DNA of 64,000 bases from Symbiodinium kawagutii (taxonomy: Eukaryota; Sar; Dinophyceae; Suessiales; Symbiodiniaceae): positions 93,185 through 157,184 of the forward strand of contig VSDK01013561.1 of assembly GCA_009767595.1 (NCBI GenBank), written 5' to 3'. The notes under the pieces are model-generated. The model did no database searches, was not told the origin of the DNA, and was given only the letters and a program-made list of their open reading frames with translations. Of the stretch, positions 31,501 to 46,500 are shown in pieces. The position numbers and the translations under genes were made by a program. Position 1 is the first letter of the stretch, and the number at the start of each line of letters is the position of its first letter.

Positions 31501-34500
31501 CCGTGGGATCTCCAAAATCGGATCGAAATTTGCCACTCCTGGGCATACATGCATAGCTACCCCTCTAAGAAAACTCTTATTGTACTAAAAACATCAATGT
31601 CGGGATACCAGGAAACACTGAAGTAACCACTTGCTCGTTCGTGGTAGAATCTTTCGTCACAGCTTCCAGTGACTCTACCTTACCGGCTGGTGGTTATAGC
31701 TCATCCTTTTACCTTTTACCTTTAGCAGAGGGTCCACTAGGTTATAACTTATCCCCAAGAATATGGGTAGAAAAAACATAAAATCATCTATGGGTTAAAA
31801 AAATATAATCATCCCAAAGTTCAAAAAAGTGAAACCACCAAAATAGCACTCTTTTCAATCCACCTGCTGTGAACCCCGGCGAAGCGACGCTTCTGTCCTC
31901 GCATGGACGCGCGGGCTTTTCTGTAGAGGAGCTTGTTTGCACTTTCCTGTGCACGGCTGATCTGAAAAAACAGCAGCGAGAAATCGTTGGTCCATGATTG
32001 CAAACGGCAGATCCACGTTGAGAAGCCATCGTCAGTTTATCCATGTGTGCGGTGATGTAGCATCAAAAATAAGGGGTTATCAACAGCTGGATGTGGATCA
32101 TCATGGATCTACTATGATATCAGAAGGTGACTTTAGGTCAACAACCAACGATCATGGTGAGATATGCAACAACAATTTTCAACTGCCAGGTTTCTGAAGA
32201 GTCCAGTTCCTGTCATGGACGAAGTGTCAACAAATAGCTCCCAAGGCACCGTATCATGGCTGATCAAATGCCACCCTCCTGTGTGGTTTCGGAGCCGCCA
32301 CGATGCTGCTCAGCCCCACGATAATTGATACAGTAGCTGGCTGTAGCACCAGAAAAAAAAAAACGTGGTTGCTTACTCTAAACAACAGGTTTGTATATCA
32401 AGTCATCACTGTAAACAACCGGTGTGTATAGTAATTGCAAAATGATAGTCAAAAGTAATATTGTAAATTACTGTACCCAGCTACTGACTAATAACAACCA
32501 TTCACCATCAAGAACCAGCGCGATACCATCAGTTTTAACTGCTCATCAAAGATCAACGATCACAAAGCGCAATTAGCCCCTGAGAATATACTTCTTCATA
32601 AACCCCAACTATGAATATGCAGAATGTGTGTTTTCATCAGCCACCAGGCAACCTTAACCATGTTTGCGATCAAGGAGGGGAGATCCACAACAACCAAAAC
32701 ACGCATGGGGAATAATTCTGGGGAATGACCCGGTTGTGTTAACGTGTCTAATCATCGCCTTTGACATGCTTGTAATGTGAAAAATGGGTGTTTCTCAAAA
32801 TAGGGGCACCCCCAAATCCTCCAATACTAATCATTTACAGTAATTTACCAACCATTTTTAGGAGTTCCCTATTCTAAGAAACAACCAAATGATGATCTCA
32901 AATGGAGAACTAGCTTGTTGAATGATCCACAGCTCCTCACAACATAAGTCGGTGCAAGTCCTTCATGCATCGCAAAGATGATACTAGTACCGACCACGGT
33001 GTAGTTGCTGATTTCTTGCTGCGAAAGGTCAACCATCTCTGATGCAGCGACCAACCAATCCCTCGACTTTCCAAGGCTCATCGTCCGGTTCCTGCAGGCA
33101 AGTGGTGATTCTTTGGTATTCATCACTAGTCAAATGATGGTTAAATGTTGGTTAAATGTTGGTTCAGTGGTGGTTCAACGGTGGTTCAATGGCAATTCAA
33201 GATGGCTGATGATGATGCTTGCTGATGGTTCATGATGGTTGATACATGGGAATTGAGAAAAATAGTGGTTCGTGTATTGGGATTTCTCAAAATAGGGGTA
33301 CCCTCTCAAGTTATGCCTGGTTTATTGCTATCAATGATTGATAGAAAGAATGATTTAGGGGCACCCCTATGAATTGAAAAACCACCATTTATGGCTTTGT
33401 CTAGGAATACTGCACCCCTACAGCCGCTTGGTTTCCCATAGATACACTGGTTCTGAACTTGGCTGGGTAGTACCACCATTTCTGGGCAAAATCCTTGTTG
33501 GTGATGATTGTTAGTGATTAAATCTTGCTGACAGAGTGGTTGTCCTGGATAGCAATCACTGGTAATTGCCATGGATAGCGGATTAAGCACCAACAATGAC
33601 CAATGAATATCTTGGTGGCTTATAGATACCTTGTCAACATTTCAATTCTTGGTAGGCCCGCATGGGTAAACTCATCTAGTCCCCAAAAATCAAACATTCA
33701 ATTAGTGGCTGTAAGCCACCGAAACATCACTGAAGATCGATGGAACTATATGGCCGTGGGTCAATCGCCTGTATTTTTGGCCGTTCACATCCCATAAATG
33801 GCTGTGGGTCAGTTCACCCTGTACCCCTGGTTCCCTATCATTAACCAGGCTGTTTTCCCACTACTTTCGTTGGTTATTATCCCCCCATTAGTTGGTTAAT
33901 TAAAGCCCTGACCCATAGCCAAATGACCAGTCACTCGTCGGACTGTTCGGATGTGAACCTTCCCAGTGCTAGTGTCACAGGTCACGTTGCGTGGTGGCAC
34001 CAGCACCACGCGATGTGACCAACGCGGGGGACGAAAAATCAGTGGAAATGAGCCCAGAAATATGGTGGGTTCATAAAGTGACGTGGTTGATTAGTGGTTG
34101 TTTGATATAACAATCTCTTATCATGATCTGGTATGATAATATTGGCGCTGTAAATTATGACTCCAGTAGTTGCTGGTCAATCACTACTGAATCATTATCG
34201 TAAGTAATCATTAGTATATAGTATAGACCTCTGGAAATATAATCCACTGGTCTATAGTAATGATTCATAATGGTCTCCAAACAGGGAATCCCATTTTGAG
34301 AAACCACCACATGGTTGCAATAACAACCTTCAACATTCGACTCCGCAACGATGCCATTGGATGGGAAGGCGTCGAGAAATAGGAGAATGGCCTATTTGTA
34401 GCCAGATGTAGCCAGATGATAATAATGCCTAGTCAAACAGACATCCTAGTACTAGGCCTTAGGCCAAATATCCTCGTCAACCAACAGCTACAATGATGCC

Positions 34501-37500
34501 TAGTACGACTAAGGAAAGCTGTGAAAAAAATGTTTTTTCTGGCAACCAATTTGGGGAAGTCAATGCTGTGTTTTGCACCGCCCAGCATTTTAGAGCGTTT
34601 CTCAAGTCATAGGGGGACCCCCAGTCATCATCCCATATAAATCATGAACCCACCATTTTGGGGGGTTCCCCTAACTTAACATGGTCCTAGGAAAATCATC
34701 ATGAAACAACCAGTCGGGGCTCCGCAGGAAAAAGAGATGTTCTTTCGTTGACTTCGTTGGTACAGCTGTGGTTGGCACTTCAATTGGTTAATCGTCAATG
34801 ATGGTTCAATATTGTAAATGATGATTAACATGTGGTGGATGATGTTTAATTGATGGTTAATTGATGGTTAATGATGGTTGGTTAATTAATGGTTGATGAT
34901 GGCTAACCCTACTATCACTTAAAACAGGTGACCCCAAAGTTATGGTTGGTTACTATTTTTTTTATAGGATGAGAACTGGGGGTACCCCTATTTTAAGCAA
35001 CCACCATATGTGGTTGTTACTTAAAGTATCAGGATTGGTGATTCTAGTGTCTATAATAAGTCATCAAATGTGGTTTTACTTATACTTGTGATCATTCATA
35101 ATTGGTGGATGCATACATATATATATATATATATATATGGTTAAGGGGTTTCGGGCGTTATTTTTTACAGTGTTTTGGAGAACTGGTTTGCTGCACTGTT
35201 GTAAATTGTGCTACAGATACTGTGCTGCAGTTGGTGTGGTGCAGTTGCTGTGAAGTTACTGTGTTGTAATTACTGTGTTGCTGTTATTGTGTAGTAGCTA
35301 CTGTGCTGCAGTTGGTGTGGTGCAGTTGCTGTGAAGTTACTGTGTTGTAATTACTGTGTTGCTGTTATTGTGTAGTAGCTACTGTGCTGCAGTTGGTGTG
35401 GTGCAGCACATTATTTGTAGCACGCTCACTATCTGTAACACAGTAACTGGAGCACCGTAGCTGCCAGACAGTGACTGCCGCACAATATTTTCACAATAAA
35501 GGTACAGTAACTGGAGCACCGTAGCTGCCAGACAGTGACTGCGGCACAATATTTTCACAATATCTTGACAAGCAGGAAGGCAATTGTCTACTATCTTATT
35601 CTCTTAGGTCAGGCGGGGGGGTTGTGCAGGCAACTCTTGGGGTCTTGGGGGTTGCCCACTGTGACCCCAAGACTTGCCAGCACCCCCCCCCTCCCCCCTA
35701 CCTACCTACCCTGAGACAATACGATAGTAGACAGTTGCCTTCCTGCTTGTCATTTCCCTCAAGAGCATAGTTGCCAGTAGTTCTCTTTTCAAAAAATTGT
35801 TGTAAGTCTTGTGCTGTAAATATTGCACTGCAAATAGACATTGTGTTGCAGTTATTTTGCGAAGTTCTTGTGCTGCAGATACTGTACTGCAGATACTGTG
35901 AAATTACTGTGCTGCAGATACTGTGCTGCAGTTGGTGTGGTGCAGTTACTGTGAAGTTATTGTGCTGCAAGTACTGTGCTGCAGGTATTGTGTAGTAGCA
36001 ACTGTTCTGCAAGTATTGTGCTGCAAGTACTGTTCTGCAGCTATTGTGTAGCAGCTACGGTGCTGCAAGTACTGTGCTGCAAGTTCTGTCCTGCAAGTAC
36101 TATGTTGCCATTTCTTTGTTCCAGTTGAAAGTTTGTGGTGCAGCTATTGCACTGCAGATACTGTGCTGCATACTGCGACTTTACTGTGTTGGAAGTACTG
36201 TGAAGTGAATTGTGCTGCAATTTCTGTGCTGCAGATAGTGTGGTGCAGCTACTGTGATGCTGTTGCTGTGTGAAAGTTACTCTGTTGCAGCTAGTGTGCT
36301 GCAGGTAATGTGTTGAGTTTGCTGTGCTGCAGTTACTGCGCTGTAATTCCTGTGCGGTGGCTCCTATGGTGTCCTAGACATTACCATGTTTAACCATGTT
36401 TGTTTGAATTAGAAAAAAGTCAAGCATGAAGCGACGTTAAAACACACTGTAAAAAATAACGCCCGAAACGACCCCGAAGCCATACATGTTTATATGTTAT
36501 GTTTGGGGTCAGTTGTTGTCTCATTTGCATCTCAATGGTACCTAACAACCGTTTGGCTAACTCTTATAGTTACTCATGGACAGGTTCATAATGGCTATTC
36601 CAGGTATCTATGGGCAACATGGGCCCAGCTTGTAGCATGACACAGGCACGAAAGGGTTTCTCAAAATAGGGGCACCCCCAATTCTCATCCTTTACCAACC
36701 AGTTATGCTGATGAACCCACCAGTTTAGGGTTCCCAATGACTTGAGAAACATCATACTCAGTTGGCATATGCCCTATACTTGCTTCTAATCTCCTTATTA
36801 ACGCTAATCATACAAATGATTCTAATGGTTGTGATTAACAATTTCAATTTTTGTTAACAAAGGGAGTATTGTTTCTAATTGCTTCATTTGGTTCCCTTCT
36901 TGACAAAAAAACAATAACAAACAAATGAACCAACCGGTCTTGCCACTAGTTGGCATATGCCCTATAACGCTAATCAAATAACAAAAAACAATAACAAACA
37001 CATGAACCAACCATTCTCCACCCCGACGTGACCGCGCGCGCGCTTTCTCGCCCGGCGCCTCAATGACTAAATCGCCGCCTGCATCAGCTTCCTAAACCGA
37101 CGCGAGCCGCGAAGCTGATGAATAACCATGGTTAATTCATGGTTATATATGGGTGTGGGTCAAGGCTTTAACCAACCAATAATAGGGGATAATGACCAAC
37201 AATAGGGTTATATATTATATTAATAGATCGACATTAATATACTAACAAAACTATGGTGAAGCTCGTTTTTGGCGTACTTATGGTTAATTGATGGTTGATA
37301 TGGTTATGGGTCAATATTGACCAACCAATAATGCGGGACCATAACCAGCAATCATAGGAAAAAAACATGGTTGGTGATAGACGAACCAGGGGTACAGGGT
37401 GAACTGACCCACTGCCGTGTATGGCGAGTTGGGTCAATATTGACCATGAAAAATAAACAACAATCATGGGGAAAAGGATGGTTCATGATGGTGCACCAGG

Positions 37501-40500
37501 GTACAGGGTGAACTGACCCATAGACATAATGATTAATGTGCGGTGAAGTAATGGTGGTTTATATGCTTAATATGATGTTGAATATGGTTGATACATGGTT
37601 AATAAAGTGGTTAATGTGTGGTGGCTCACTAATTCATGATTCATATACATGGATGATTCATGATGGTTTTACAGTCGAGAATAATCAGGTTTGAGTTGAC
37701 GACGCTTCCTAATGGTTATTGATGGCTCAACATGGGGAATATTGACTACGGGAATCTATGGGTAAGAATGGGAGCTTCACGATTGCATTTGATGGCAGAG
37801 ATTGGAGAATCGTCATGGTCATTGTTTGTTCATAATGCTAGTAATGGGGTTCAATAACATTCAATAACCATCAATAGCTCACAATATCACTACCAATAGC
37901 TAATAATGATTGTGAACAAAGGTCAGCAACCAACTATGATGGTTGGCAAAAACAAAGAATCATGGACAATCATCAGTCAACGAAACTGCTTGGCTGTAGG
38001 AGTTGAAAAAAATAACATGATTCGACAATGGATGTGCAGCGAAGGTGATAGCCCATGGTCTTGAAGCCCTTTGTCATTACGAGCCTTTCTCAATCATTGT
38101 CATCTCCTCAGAATCATGAACATAATCGGATGTTATCAATCAATAAACATGTTCTATATTGTATATTAATACAAGTTCAAATATATAACATATATGTTAC
38201 AAGTGATACATCAATCATTCACCATGTGTATCCATGATATATAGATCTGTCATAAGTTATATAATATAGTATAAATATCCATATATGTTATCAATCATTC
38301 ACCATGTCCATCAGCCTTCATGATTGACCAGTCGTAATCTTCACATCCTTTGGTTCCACTCGCTTCGCGCTCCTTGTCCAGCTCCAGGGTCTGCAGCAAG
38401 GCGTTGGCCTCGTATTTTCGACGCGGAACGCAACGCAACGCAACGCGGCAAGGCGCAAGCTGAACGCGGGACCGACGCGGGAGTGGAGGATGAACCCTTG
38501 GGTGACATCCATGGTGGGTGGTGAATCATGGTTGGTGAATACTTGATGGTAGTTAGTCTTGGTTATATAACAATGATGGTTAGTGATTTATAGTTGGTGA
38601 GTCATGGTTGGTGAATCATCTTATCTTAAAGATGGTGGTGAATCATGGTTGAATGATGGCTGTTGGTATTGGCTGTATAAGAATGATGGTTAATGTTGGC
38701 AATGGCTGTGAATTGTTAGTATTGAACCATTGAATGTTGGTAGTTAGTCTTGGATGGTGGTCAATGTTGGTTGTATGACAATGATTCATCCGAATCATTT
38801 AATGATTAACTATCATGCGGTACATGATGGTTCAAACTGGTGAATCATGGTCAACGGACGTACGGATGTATGGTTGGCAATTCCGGTTAATGGCAAATGA
38901 TCGCCAATAGAAGCTCTTAATGGATGGGTGGATGAAAGACACATGTCTTTCTTGAGGGGCTTCTGGCAATCACAAGTAGACATCTACCAACCATCCTCTG
39001 AAAGTCCAGTGTTGGTGGTCATTGAATCATTTTAGAGAACATGTGCCAACGAGCAATCAACCATTCCAACCGTTAACCAGTTGGTTGTTTCATCCCTTCT
39101 GCAAACATGCTTGAAACCCAACCATTTGTTAATATCATTGAGGAAAAAACATGTTTAAAACACGCAACCAAATGGGCTTTCACGCTCTTAAGAGATGAAA
39201 CCATACTCCACAACACAACAAAAAAGTCAAAAAAGAGCAACAAACCACCACATCTAATCACTGCAAATCATCAGTCAACCACCTCTGGACAATAAACCAC
39301 ATCATGAAAACATTGTAAACCAGCACTAATTATGCAACATCAACCTACTATCAAACACCTTTCATCAGAATCAATCAACCTCAGGCATGAACTATCTGTC
39401 AACCACCTACCATCTTTCAACCTCCAACCAACCTTCCACAAACCATCATTAACCAGCGTCCACCACTATTAATAGCCACCATTGTCATTACTGTTGGTCG
39501 TTTTCAAGATATAAATAAACCAACTATTAACCGCTATCAATAACTAACCAACAACCACTGGTCACTCTTAATTCAAGAACCATCAGCACGTATCTAACCA
39601 GCATTTAACCAACCCTTCACTCACCCACGATTCCCCACCATTTGACCACTATTTATCACTAACAAACCACCTTAAATTCCATTGAACCGCCTCTGAACCA
39701 CCTTTAAACCACCATTCCACCACCACTCAACCCCCATTGAACCGCCATTTAACCATTCAACCACCATTTAACCACCATTCAACCACCATTCCACCACCAT
39801 TTGACCGCCATTTTTCCCATCCACCTTCCACCACCGGTGGTCCCCCTCCTGAAGGTTGCGCTCGTCCCACAGACCTGCCGCCTGCTTCATGGCCTCACAA
39901 ACGTTCCCCAGAGGTTCCCGGGTCGGGTGAAACCCCGAATCATTGACCAGCACCCCGTTGTCCTTATCCAATGGTTGGATATATAATGGTTATATAATGG
40001 TTGTATATATATATAATAAATATATGTAATGGTTATATATAATGGTACCATTATATATATAATGGTTATATAACGGTACCCTTCTTTGAAAATGGTTACA
40101 TAAATGGCTATATAATGGTTATATATATATATATATAATCGTACCATTATATTACGTAATGGTCATATAATGGTTTTACAATGGTTTTACAATGGTTTTA
40201 CAATGGTTATAGCCAAAGTTGGGTAGTTAACAGGGGATAATAACTAACCAATGGTTAAATTGTTGGTGAATCCTCCATTAGTTGGTTGATTAAAGCCTTG
40301 ACCCATAGCCAAATTTATACATAACTTAAAGGTACAGTATAGTATTGTATGGTTATTTTGATATGGTTTATATTCGTATGAATGGTTTCTTGTAAATGGC
40401 TTGTATTTGTATGTAACAATACTGCTTAATTAAGTATAACCATAGTTGAATGGCTTATTGTTGAGGTAAGTATAGTTGAATGAACGAATATAATACACAT

Positions 40501-43500
40501 GACCCAATTAAATAACCTTATAGATAAGTTAAAAGGACGGTTCAAACCAATACAAGCCACTAGGGGGCAACTATTCTACCTCAATGATAAAAACCATAAT
40601 TCAATGGCTTATCATCAAGGTAAGCATTAGCTGAATAATCAGCTGTTTACACGTGTAATACGACTTGGTTATGCGATATATACATATGGCAGTGGGTCAA
40701 AACCCTGTACCCCTGGTTCCCCCATCATAAACCATTGCTTTCCTTATTATTGTTGGCGATTATCCCCCATTAGTTGGTTGGTTAATATTGACCCATAGCC
40801 ATATGTATATATAGAACAATAGATTACTGGCTTCCTAAGCGACTCATACCTCCCCACCTGTGTTCTTTCCAGGTGACGGAGTCTACCACGGTTGAACCAG
40901 GGATTCCAGTTGGCTTGTGCTTCTTCTGAGATGGTTCCACGTAGAACTTAAATATGATCTATGTTGAGCAGCGTAGATACTCGTCTACACATAACTAATC
41001 ATAGCTGTATAATGTACATATTCGTGATTCCGTCATGAACTGTCGTGTCATGATAGCCATCGGTCGCAGCGCTGCTATGCTGCTCTTGAAACAAAAAACA
41101 AATAAGAATCGCAACGTCGCAACAGGTTCTCTTTACACTTGCAAAGTCTTTCCAATCATCACCATCATTGACAATCATTGACCATCATTGCCCACCATAT
41201 TCCCCACGATTGTTGGCAGTTCTCCATGGTTCCCGATCTTTGACCACGAGTCCCCAGCCATTTCCAGGCCCGGCGCCACGCCCTGCTGGGCTGCCGTACC
41301 AGCAGCTGCGTGGCCAACAAACTGGCAATGCCCAAGCTCTTGGCGCCTCGGGGTGAGTGGTGAGAGTGCTACTGGTGGTAACTGGTTAGATCTATGCAAA
41401 TCATATCGATATAGATATAGATAGTGGTTGATCTAGTGTAGTCACATAATTTAGATATGTAGATCATAGATCTAATCTATGTATATGTAGATATATTGAG
41501 ATAGATATGAATAAGTTTATAGAGACATAGATATGCACATACCATATCATACACATAGAGTATATATAAATGATTATAGATGTATGTAACTCGTAGTAAC
41601 GGTTACTGTAACCACTGTTGATGTTGAATAGACTTCACCCATCGGGTTTGTGTCGGATAATCATCCCAGGGTTTGTCCCTGGTTAATTAGTAGCCGCGAG
41701 GAGTGTTCATCTGAAAAGTGTGTGGTAGCCCAGTTTCACTGTGGCTACAAACCGATCGCGAAACTGGGGATCATCAAACAAGAGTCTTTCAAGTACCCGC
41801 TGGTAAAGTAGCCCGGCAATGGAAAATCAACCATTTACAGCTTCTCTCGGGTCCCAGGGTTTCTCTATGAAAAATGGGTAAGTCATCATGAGCGGTAACG
41901 ACGCCCCATCCAATCCATGTCGGGATCAGGGTCACGACTTGGTGATGAGAAGAGCGACCTGATTGTTGAAGCTTCATACACGATCAATGACGGAACCTAT
42001 GGCGTGAGGATGACCTTCTTGACAAGTATACCTTTTTAATCGATATTTGCCAATATTAATCAACATGGTTGGCGATTTTGGCAACTACATGTCTCCATCA
42101 GTGAGCCTTATGACAAGTATGCATTGCTATCAATCTATCATTACTAGCCGTTGATCAGCCACTGCTACCTATTGAATTAATCAAACAAATATCCAGGATA
42201 GTATCCACCAGCATCCACCATGAATCCACCATTCTCCACCATTAATCCACCACTGATCCATTGTTCGTAGTCGCCTTACCCGCCCGTGTAGCTACCAATG
42301 ATGGCTGGCCCTCGACTTCCCGCCGCCAGGGAGCCTTCGCCCTTGCTGCCTGAAGCCGACCGTCCCAAGACGCAGGCCCCAGCGTTGAGATCATGGGAAA
42401 TTGGCAAGGCAACCAGCTAGCCATGGTGGTATCACAATGGGTTAATGATAGGTGAACAATTTATCAAAGAATGGTAGCTGTGAATGCTTAAAAACTACGG
42501 TTGATAAAGTCAAACAACTACTAGTCATGGGTTTGTCCATAGCCATGGTGGCACTTCTTGACCAACCAATCGGCTGATCGTTATTATCGGGAAAACTGCC
42601 TGTGACTTGCGGGCCATTTACGGACAAAGCTCTTCATTCAAAAGGATCATGCTTTCAACCATTCTCTTCGCACCTTGCTCTCTAGATCCCCTAGTCAACC
42701 TATCATGAACTATCATTTGGTGAGTGCACTCCTGGTAGCTCCTGGCCTGGCTCCCCTTTTACAGGGCTGAGTATCAGCCTTTCTGGGCGCGGAGGTCTCC
42801 GCATTGGGACCGACCCAACATTCGCCAAGCGACGCATGGGGGAGCTCACGTCCACGTGGCCCAGGGAGAGCATCTTCAGTGCAGTCTTCTGTTCCTGTCG
42901 TAGCAGCAACAACAGCAGCAACAACAACGTTGATACAGTCACTATTAAATGATGAGTAGCATATATGATACAATCATTAAGGATATATATATATATAGCT
43001 ATTTATTTATAAATATCATATTTATTGATTGTAAGAATTAACTAATAAGAATTGTTTCATATATGATACAGTAAGTAATTGCTTGTGCAACGAACCAGCA
43101 ACGAGGCTGATGGCCCTGGATCCATGGCCCCACCATCCATCAATGCAAATGTTCAATGGTTAGACACCATGGATAAAGTGCCCACACGGCTGCGGGTCAG
43201 TTCGAGCCCCGCACGTACCCGGAACGGTGAACCCATCCCAGTTCGCCAGGACCGAAACAAGTAGCTTTGTTGGAATGTGAACTGTGTTGTCTACCATCAT
43301 CATCCTTTCATTATGGTCGATACTGGCTAAAAATGGCTAAGAATATCTAAGAACAGCTGGTCAAGAATCAATCACGGCTTGTCTTACAGGATTTCTTTCA
43401 TAAATCAAAGAGATGCCACATATCACTGACAGAAAAACAAAGCACAGCGGGTAGTCCCTTACGATTTCAAAGTTTCTGACAAGTGACGACGCATGGCCTT

Positions 43501-46500
43501 GTCCAAAAATGATCTACATCTGGTTGGTTTCCCTATGAATTATGATCATTATTGGGTGGTTAAGGGGTACCACCATCTATGGACAACCCCACATTGAATG
43601 AATAATAATTACCAGTACCTGGATTCTGCGGTAGCCAGCCCAACGTCGAAATCCGCCAAACAACCATCATGCCGAAACGATTCCGCACCAAGGCACGTGC
43701 AGGGGCAAAGATAGCATGTCGTAAAGCTGCTGGTAGACAAACCTCAGTGGCTGCATCTTGGCGCTTGGACTGGTCGTGAATCTGTCAATGATACACCAAA
43801 CCTCGAGATCTGCAGGTTCGAAAAAACAAAAATATGCGGCATTGCTACCACCGCAAATCCAACTATTTAAGTTTGGCAAACCATGAACAATACCATTTGT
43901 TGTTGCCTTCCAAAATTGGTAGTTTGTGGTCAAATCATGTCAAGTCCATCTGCTACCCCTTCATGATTACACCATCAAACAAACGTCATCAACCATTACC
44001 AACCTATTCCCAACCATCATTGGGCCATCAAGGAACCATTAATTATTGCTAATGATCAAACCAATTAACCACTAGTAACCATTATTCTTCACAATTAATC
44101 AACAATGATCAACCAGCACTATCACTTATAATATTATCCTAATGTACGGTGTTCCTCCAGTACATATTTCCTGAAGAACGGTACCGCCAGGAACGCAGGA
44201 TTCTTCAGCTCTCGAGAATTTCAGAAAAGAAGATGCGCAGCTCAGCTTTCCCCTGAGATGAACCACCGCTATTAAAACAATTGTAGGTAAAATCCATTGG
44301 CTATACTTGCTTTAATTACTATGGATGTAAGCTAGTTCATCTTTCTGGATAGGTTAAATCCCTTGGTGTACGGTAAATCCCTTGGTTAAATTAGCTGGGT
44401 GCTACGGTAAAAACCATGAGAAAACCACAGGGTTGTTGGAACTCCAGGGTTTACTTTGCCATTTCCTTAACCACCATTATGTAAAAGTCGTTGACATCGG
44501 TTGACAACCTTCTCTCAATGACTATAGTTGACACTACGTATTTGATACCAGTACAACAAACTGGTATAAGAAGTGCATGGAAATCCATCAAAATTTATAA
44601 AAGCTGATAAAACAAGATGAAACTCAGATGGTTTCAATGATCCATCAATGGCTATCAACCAACAAACCATTGAAATCCAGTGAAGCTGATAAACAAACCA
44701 ATGAGACTTGGTTGTAGCTCAAAACCCTGTACCCCTGGTTCCGCTATACCATTGTTTTCCCTATGAGTTTGTTGGTTATTATCCTCCATGAGTTGGTTGA
44801 TTGATATTGACTTACAGCCATATATAGCTGGTATATCCACTACTATTATTGGTTAATATCCCCTATTACTAACCGTTATAACCAGCCATTAGTTGGTTGA
44901 TTGCCAATGAGACTTGATTGCCATCAACATGCCTTCACCGCTGAGCCGCGGGAGGAATTCGTCCGTGAGGAGCCGCATCATGTCGATCAACCTGGCGCCC
45001 CAGTGGATGATCTCGGGTCGTGCCTATCAAATGCCCCGCTTACCAGCTGGTTTACCATTGTTTGACCATCCATTATCTGGCTATGGGTCAATATTAACCA
45101 ACCAACCAATGGAGGATTCACCAACAATAATAAGGGAAAACAATGGTTAATGATGGGGAACCAGGGGTACGGGGTTTTGACCCACTGCCATATATACTGG
45201 TTGGTGGTTTCAATATTCGACAACCAAACATTTATTGATGATTACCAGGGAAAACAAAACATGTTCCCTCCAGCCTTAACGTTCGCCCCACCACATAAAG
45301 CGCCACTGCAATGGAGCATGTTGTACAAGGTCGAGATGGCTTGGACAAGATGCGAAAACACTGGCTATACGCAGTGATTTATGGTTTAGGGTTTTAGGGT
45401 TTTGGTTTTAGGGTTTTAGGGTTTTGGTTTTAGGGTTTTAGGGTTTGAGGTTTAGGGTTTGATAACTCGGAAGTCAAAAAACAATGGCCCTGTGCAGGAA
45501 TTTGAGCATTGGGAAATGTTCTCAGACCCATGCGGGGCAAACCCTAAGGCTCGGGCGAACATGTTTGAATCCACCAGGCAGATTAAGCATCAGCTTAACG
45601 TAGATCATGGGTGAAGAATGGCGCATAGCCACCAGCCATTGATCATCATGCACCTGCTGCTACCCTGAAGCTCATGCCCCATGCCGATACCGCCTGTCCA
45701 CATCGTCCAACGGAAGACCAGCCGCTTCAATGAGATTTCGGGCATACCTTGGGGACACGGCGGGTCACCACAGCTGCAGCAAACTTCTGACGAATCAAGA
45801 AAATATCAAAATAAATCTTAGTACCAATTGATTGACCATGAACTCAAACATGATTTACAATCATTAGTCATGTTTCATCCTTTAAACCATTGTCAATCAT
45901 TGTTTACCATTGTTAGCTATTGATTCGCCATAGTTGACCATCACTGATCATCATTAATGGTCGATAACAGCGACTATTCCAATGAAAATCATTCGAATTC
46001 GAAGGCATTAGCCAATTACAATCATTGACTGCATCATTAACTTAGCATTAACCAACATTGACCATGACAACCCTCCTAAGTGGATGCAACCTCTATCATG
46101 TCACGCGCAGCCTGCATTGCGAATCTATAAACTTACACCAGGGAAGAGTCGCTACCGATCAATCATGGTTATCAAGCATGATAAAGAGCAAGCATGGCTG
46201 CAGAGCCTTGTCGATAAAAGTTGATAATGGATGATCATACTTGATAATGGACAAGAAAATGATGGTGGTGAAGCCTTTGTTGCAATCATCAACCATCCGT
46301 CACCATCGTCGTTGTGACGCATGTGATCACCAGTGTTAAGAATCATTAATCAATTAAGCATCTTTATCACCCAATGGTCCACTATTAACCATCACCCAGG
46401 GTTTAATAAAGTGGGACAAGTTATCAACATTTCATTACTGACCGCTCAACCACTCATCATTGTTGACCCATTCTTCAATCAATGGTTGATTGTGAAAAAA

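Noticed and set aside
41268..41352. A plus-strand exon (TTTCCAG before, GTGAGT after; ARRHALLGCRTSSCVANKLA).
   Set aside because: Very high third-position G/C makes it tempting, but the minus reading 41208-41338 joins both neighbours in phase. Left as an open alternative.
42719..42885. A shared C-terminus (ARPGA..RS..TK, then TGA) at 42.7 and 50.5 kb, suggesting paralogous last exons.
   Set aside because: Similarity starts at the GT donor and continues past the stop codon, so a shared intron start explains it better.
43185..43225. tRNA B-box-like GTTCGAGCCCC.
   Set aside because: No A box or cloverleaf; the stretch resembles family-b GGGTCAGTTC...GTACCC.
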